Positions 4,843-6,735 of a DNA stretch of 6,735 nucleotides are shown in pieces (position 1 is the first letter of the stretch; each line of letters starts with the position of its first letter). The notes beneath the pieces were generated by a model, which saw only the letters and a program-made list of their open reading frames with translations, made no database searches and was not told the origin of the DNA. The stretch comes from an uncultured Haemophilus sp. Lineage in GTDB: Bacteria > Pseudomonadota > Gammaproteobacteria > Enterobacterales > Pasteurellaceae. Location: positions 1 through 6,735 of the forward strand of contig NZ_CALJRX010000150.1 in NCBI RefSeq assembly GCF_937976265.1, in the 5' to 3' direction. The position numbers and the translations under genes are program-made.

Positions 4843-6072
4843 ATGGCCAATATTAGTGAACAAAGAGCTCTAGAAAGAGCCTACATTTCTTTACTCGAAA
4901 ATAAAGAATACGACAAAGCATTGACGCTGGCTGAAGCACTTTGCTTAATTGATCCTAATAACCCTGAATACTCCCATAAAATTGCTTATGTTTATTTGCA
5001 AGAATTAAAATGGGAAGAAGCCGTTGAGGCAGAATTAAAAACATTAGAATTAGATGCTCAATATATTCCAGCTTTAGATTTGTTAGCACATGCTTATGGT
5101 GGAATAGGTAACTGGGAACGTTCAGGTTTTTATGGCAATTTAGCGCTTGAGCTTAAGGATAAAAAAATTCCAGCTCCAACACGGGAAATGGTTCCTGTGC
5201 CTGCACCTAAAAATGGTAAACGAATTATCTCATTTTCTTTATTCGGAAATAATTCTAAATATGTTGAGCCGGCGATATTAAATACACAAGTATCTCCCAT
5301 GTTATTCCCTGACTGGATATGCCGTTTTTATGTAGATGATTCAGTTCCTCCTGAAGCGATTCAACGATTAAAAAATAATGGTGCTGAAGTGGTATATGTC
5401 ACTTCACCTGTGGATAAATGGCCTGGTGCAATGTGGCGTTTTCTTGCAATTAATGATTCAGAAGCTGAGTATGTTATCTTCCGTGATGCTGACTCCGTGG
5501 TCTCTCACCGAGAAGCTGAGGCCGTAGCTGAATGGATTGAAAGTGGTCGTTCATTCCATACGATGCGTGATTCAGGTTCCCATACAGCACTTATTTTGGC
5601 TGGAATGTGGGGAGCAAAAGCCGGTGCTGTGCCTGATATGGAAGCGAGAATTCAACGTTTTGTTGATAAGGGCTACGATTCTCGTCATTTTGCCGATCAG
5701 GATTTTCTTGCTGAGGAGTTGTGGGGCTATATTCGCCAAGATGTATTCGCACATGATAGAGTATTTAATTTCTGTGATGCAAAACCTTTCCCTGGGGCGT
5801 TTTATTCTAATTACCAAATTGCGCATTGCGAGGGGGCAAGCAGTTTTGATGCAAAAACCTCTCTTGAAGAAGGGAGCAAAGTAAGATGGACGTTATATTC
5901 AAAAATATCCCCTATGGTCAATGTCGATTATTCTTTTATTCGTGTGCCTGAATTTAAAGTTTGCAGCTATGAAGCTACAGTAGAGAATGGTAGATTTGAA
6001 GCGTCAATACCAAGACGTTATGGATTAGCTTTTAAAGAAGGCTTAGCTAGAATAGATATTAAAAAAGCTTAA
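4843..6072 (+). CDS. TPR-containing putative glycosyltransferase (DxD type)
   Basis: The 409-residue product has no signal peptide or membrane segment and is probably cytoplasmic. Residues 7-108 form three TPR-like units of 34 (7-40, 41-74, 75-108), with A26/A60 and the P38 turn in register. A proline-rich linker (109-122) follows. The second domain, from about 126, has RIISFSLFG, WICRFYVDDSVPPEAI (158-173), MWRFLAIND (197-205), a DxD motif in F213-R-D215-A-D217-S, ESGRSFHTMRD (233-243), AGMWG (253-257) and RHFADQDFL (281-289). This pattern resembles bacterial and viral GT-A-like transferases where DxD binds the metal and nucleotide sugar. Family placement is from memory; donor and acceptor are unknown. 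Transfer to a surface glycan or protein is inference. There is no clear ribosome binding site; the in-frame stop at 4822 and lack of another early Met fix the start. No uptake core lies in the gene. dnaE follows 35 bases on. Confidence 0.8.
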   Translation: MANISEQRALERAYISLLENKEYDKALTLAEALCLIDPNNPEYSHKIAYVYLQELKWEEAVEAELKTLELDAQYIPALDLLAHAYGGIGNWERSGFYGNLALELKDKKIPAPTREMVPVPAPKNGKRIISFSLFGNNSKYVEPAILNTQVSPMLFPDWICRFYVDDSVPPEAIQRLKNNGAEVVYVTSPVDKWPGAMWRFLAINDSEAEYVIFRDADSVVSHREAEAVAEWIESGRSFHTMRDSGSHTALILAGMWGAKAGAVPDMEARIQRFVDKGYDSRHFADQDFLAEELWGYIRQDVFAHDRVFNFCDAKPFPGAFYSNYQIAHCEGASSFDAKTSLEEGSKVRWTLYSKISPMVNVDYSFIRVPEFKVCSYEATVENGRFEASIPRRYGLAFKEGLARIDIKKA

Positions 6073-6107
6073 TTTATTCGTTTTAACTATCAACATAGGG
6101 ATTGTTA

Positions 6108-6735
6108 ATGTCAACTCAACCGCGTTTTGTACATCTTCGTACGCACACTGATTTTTCAATGATTGATGGTATCGTAAAAGTGAAACCATTGGTCAAAGCG
6201 TGTGCCGCAAATAATATGGTCGCGTTGGCATTAACGGATTTCACCAATTTTTGTGGTGTGGTGCGTTTTTATGGTGAAACCCTTTCTTCGGGGATTAAAC
6301 CGATTATTGGTGCAGATGTTCATGTTAAAAGCGAGTTGTGCGGTGAGGAATTATTCACGCTCACTTTACTTGCCAAGAACAATGAAGGCTATAAAAACAT
6401 CACATTACTGCTTTCAAAAGCCTATCAACGCGGCTATGTGGATTTGCCTTATATTGACCAAGAATGGTTGATTGAACACCGTGAAGGTGTAATTGTTTTA
6501 TCGGGTGGCACACAAGGCGATATCGCGAAAAAACTCCTTAAAGAAAATATCTCTGAAGCGGAAAGTGCGGTCAGTTTTTATCAAGAATTTTTTCCTGACC
6601 ATTTCTACCTTTCTCTTTCCCGAACAGGTCGTCCTGATGAAGAACGTTATATTCAAGCAGCATTAAAACTTGCTGAAGCCCATGATTTACCGCTTGTCGC
6701 AACCAATGATGTCGTCTTTCTCGCGCCTGATGATT
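6108..6735 (+). CDS. dnaE: DNA polymerase III alpha subunit DnaE, N-terminal part
   Basis: From the ATG at 6108 the frame is open to the window edge, giving 209 residues of a protein normally about 1,160 long. They form most of the PHP domain: RFVHLRTHTDFSMIDG at 6-21 (with H9, H13 and D15), ALTDFTNFCGVVRFYG, GIKPIIGADV, LSKAYQRGY, VLSGG, RTGRPDEERY and VATNDV all match E. coli DnaE in order. This is the catalytic subunit of the replicative polymerase and essential; the polymerase palm residues lie beyond the window. The start has AGGG 7 bases upstream and agrees with the E. coli N-terminus. Only 35 bases separate it from the glycosyltransferase gene, with no hairpin and no convincing promoter, so at least part of its transcription may come through that gene. 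An uptake core lies at 6564. Confidence 0.97.
   Translation, partial: MSTQPRFVHLRTHTDFSMIDGIVKVKPLVKACAANNMVALALTDFTNFCGVVRFYGETLSSGIKPIIGADVHVKSELCGEELFTLTLLAKNNEGYKNITLLLSKAYQRGYVDLPYIDQEWLIEHREGVIVLSGGTQGDIAKKLLKENISEAESAVSFYQEFFPDHFYLSLSRTGRPDEERYIQAALKLAEAHDLPLVATNDVVFLAPDD
6564..6572 (+). repeat. DNA uptake sequence core (AAGTGCGGT)
   Basis: Perfect core inside dnaE, preceded by GA and followed by CAGTTTTTATCAAGAATTTT. This fits the extended Haemophilus uptake consensus, with AT-rich tracts downstream of the core. Confidence 0.9.

Noticed and set aside
5537..5884. Second plus-strand open frame of 115 codons inside the glycosyltransferase gene
   Set aside because: It is out of frame with a gene that carries clear conserved motifs over the same bases, and it has no start signal.

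Overview
The window looks like chromosomal DNA of a Haemophilus-type member of the Pasteurellaceae. Every recognisable protein has a close gammaproteobacterial counterpart. The DNA is AT-rich, and it carries six perfect copies of the 9-base DNA uptake core AAGTGCGGT/ACCGCACTT used by Haemophilus influenzae and its close relatives. From memory, the H. influenzae Rd homologues of these genes lie at several separate loci, so a related species such as H. parainfluenzae fits better than Rd itself. The species call is inference.

Left part, minus strand (1-1107): yihD, then dsbA, then the 5' part of maoP (yifE), read leftwards. yihD and dsbA are 9 bases apart, and the dsbA ribosome binding site overlaps the yihD stop, so they are almost certainly one operon. 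DsbA makes disulfide bonds in periplasmic proteins, and MaoP is a chromosome-organisation protein. mobA (1174-1740, plus strand) diverges from yihD. It makes the guanine dinucleotide form of molybdenum cofactor and contains an inverted pair of uptake sequences inside its coding region.

Middle part: htpX (1822-2670, plus) encodes an inner-membrane zinc protease. In front of it is a good match to a sigma-32 heat-shock promoter. htpX converges on pepD (2723-4171, minus), a metal-dependent aminoacyl-histidine dipeptidase, and a symmetric hairpin between them can end transcription from both sides. pepD diverges from gpt (4283-4741, plus), a purine-salvage phosphoribosyltransferase. The 111-base gap between them holds a convincing pepD promoter and an inverted repeat.

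Right part: after a hairpin behind gpt there is a short tandem repeat of a 7-base unit directly in front of a 409-residue protein (4843-6072). That protein has three N-terminal TPR motifs and a putative DxD glycosyltransferase domain. dnaE, the replicative polymerase alpha subunit, starts 35 bases later and runs off the right edge, with no visible terminator in between. The repeat plus TPR-glycosyltransferase unit is the least ordinary part of the window. The rest is housekeeping. I see no mobile element, CRISPR array, tRNA or rRNA gene. No gene-free stretch exceeds about 115 bases.
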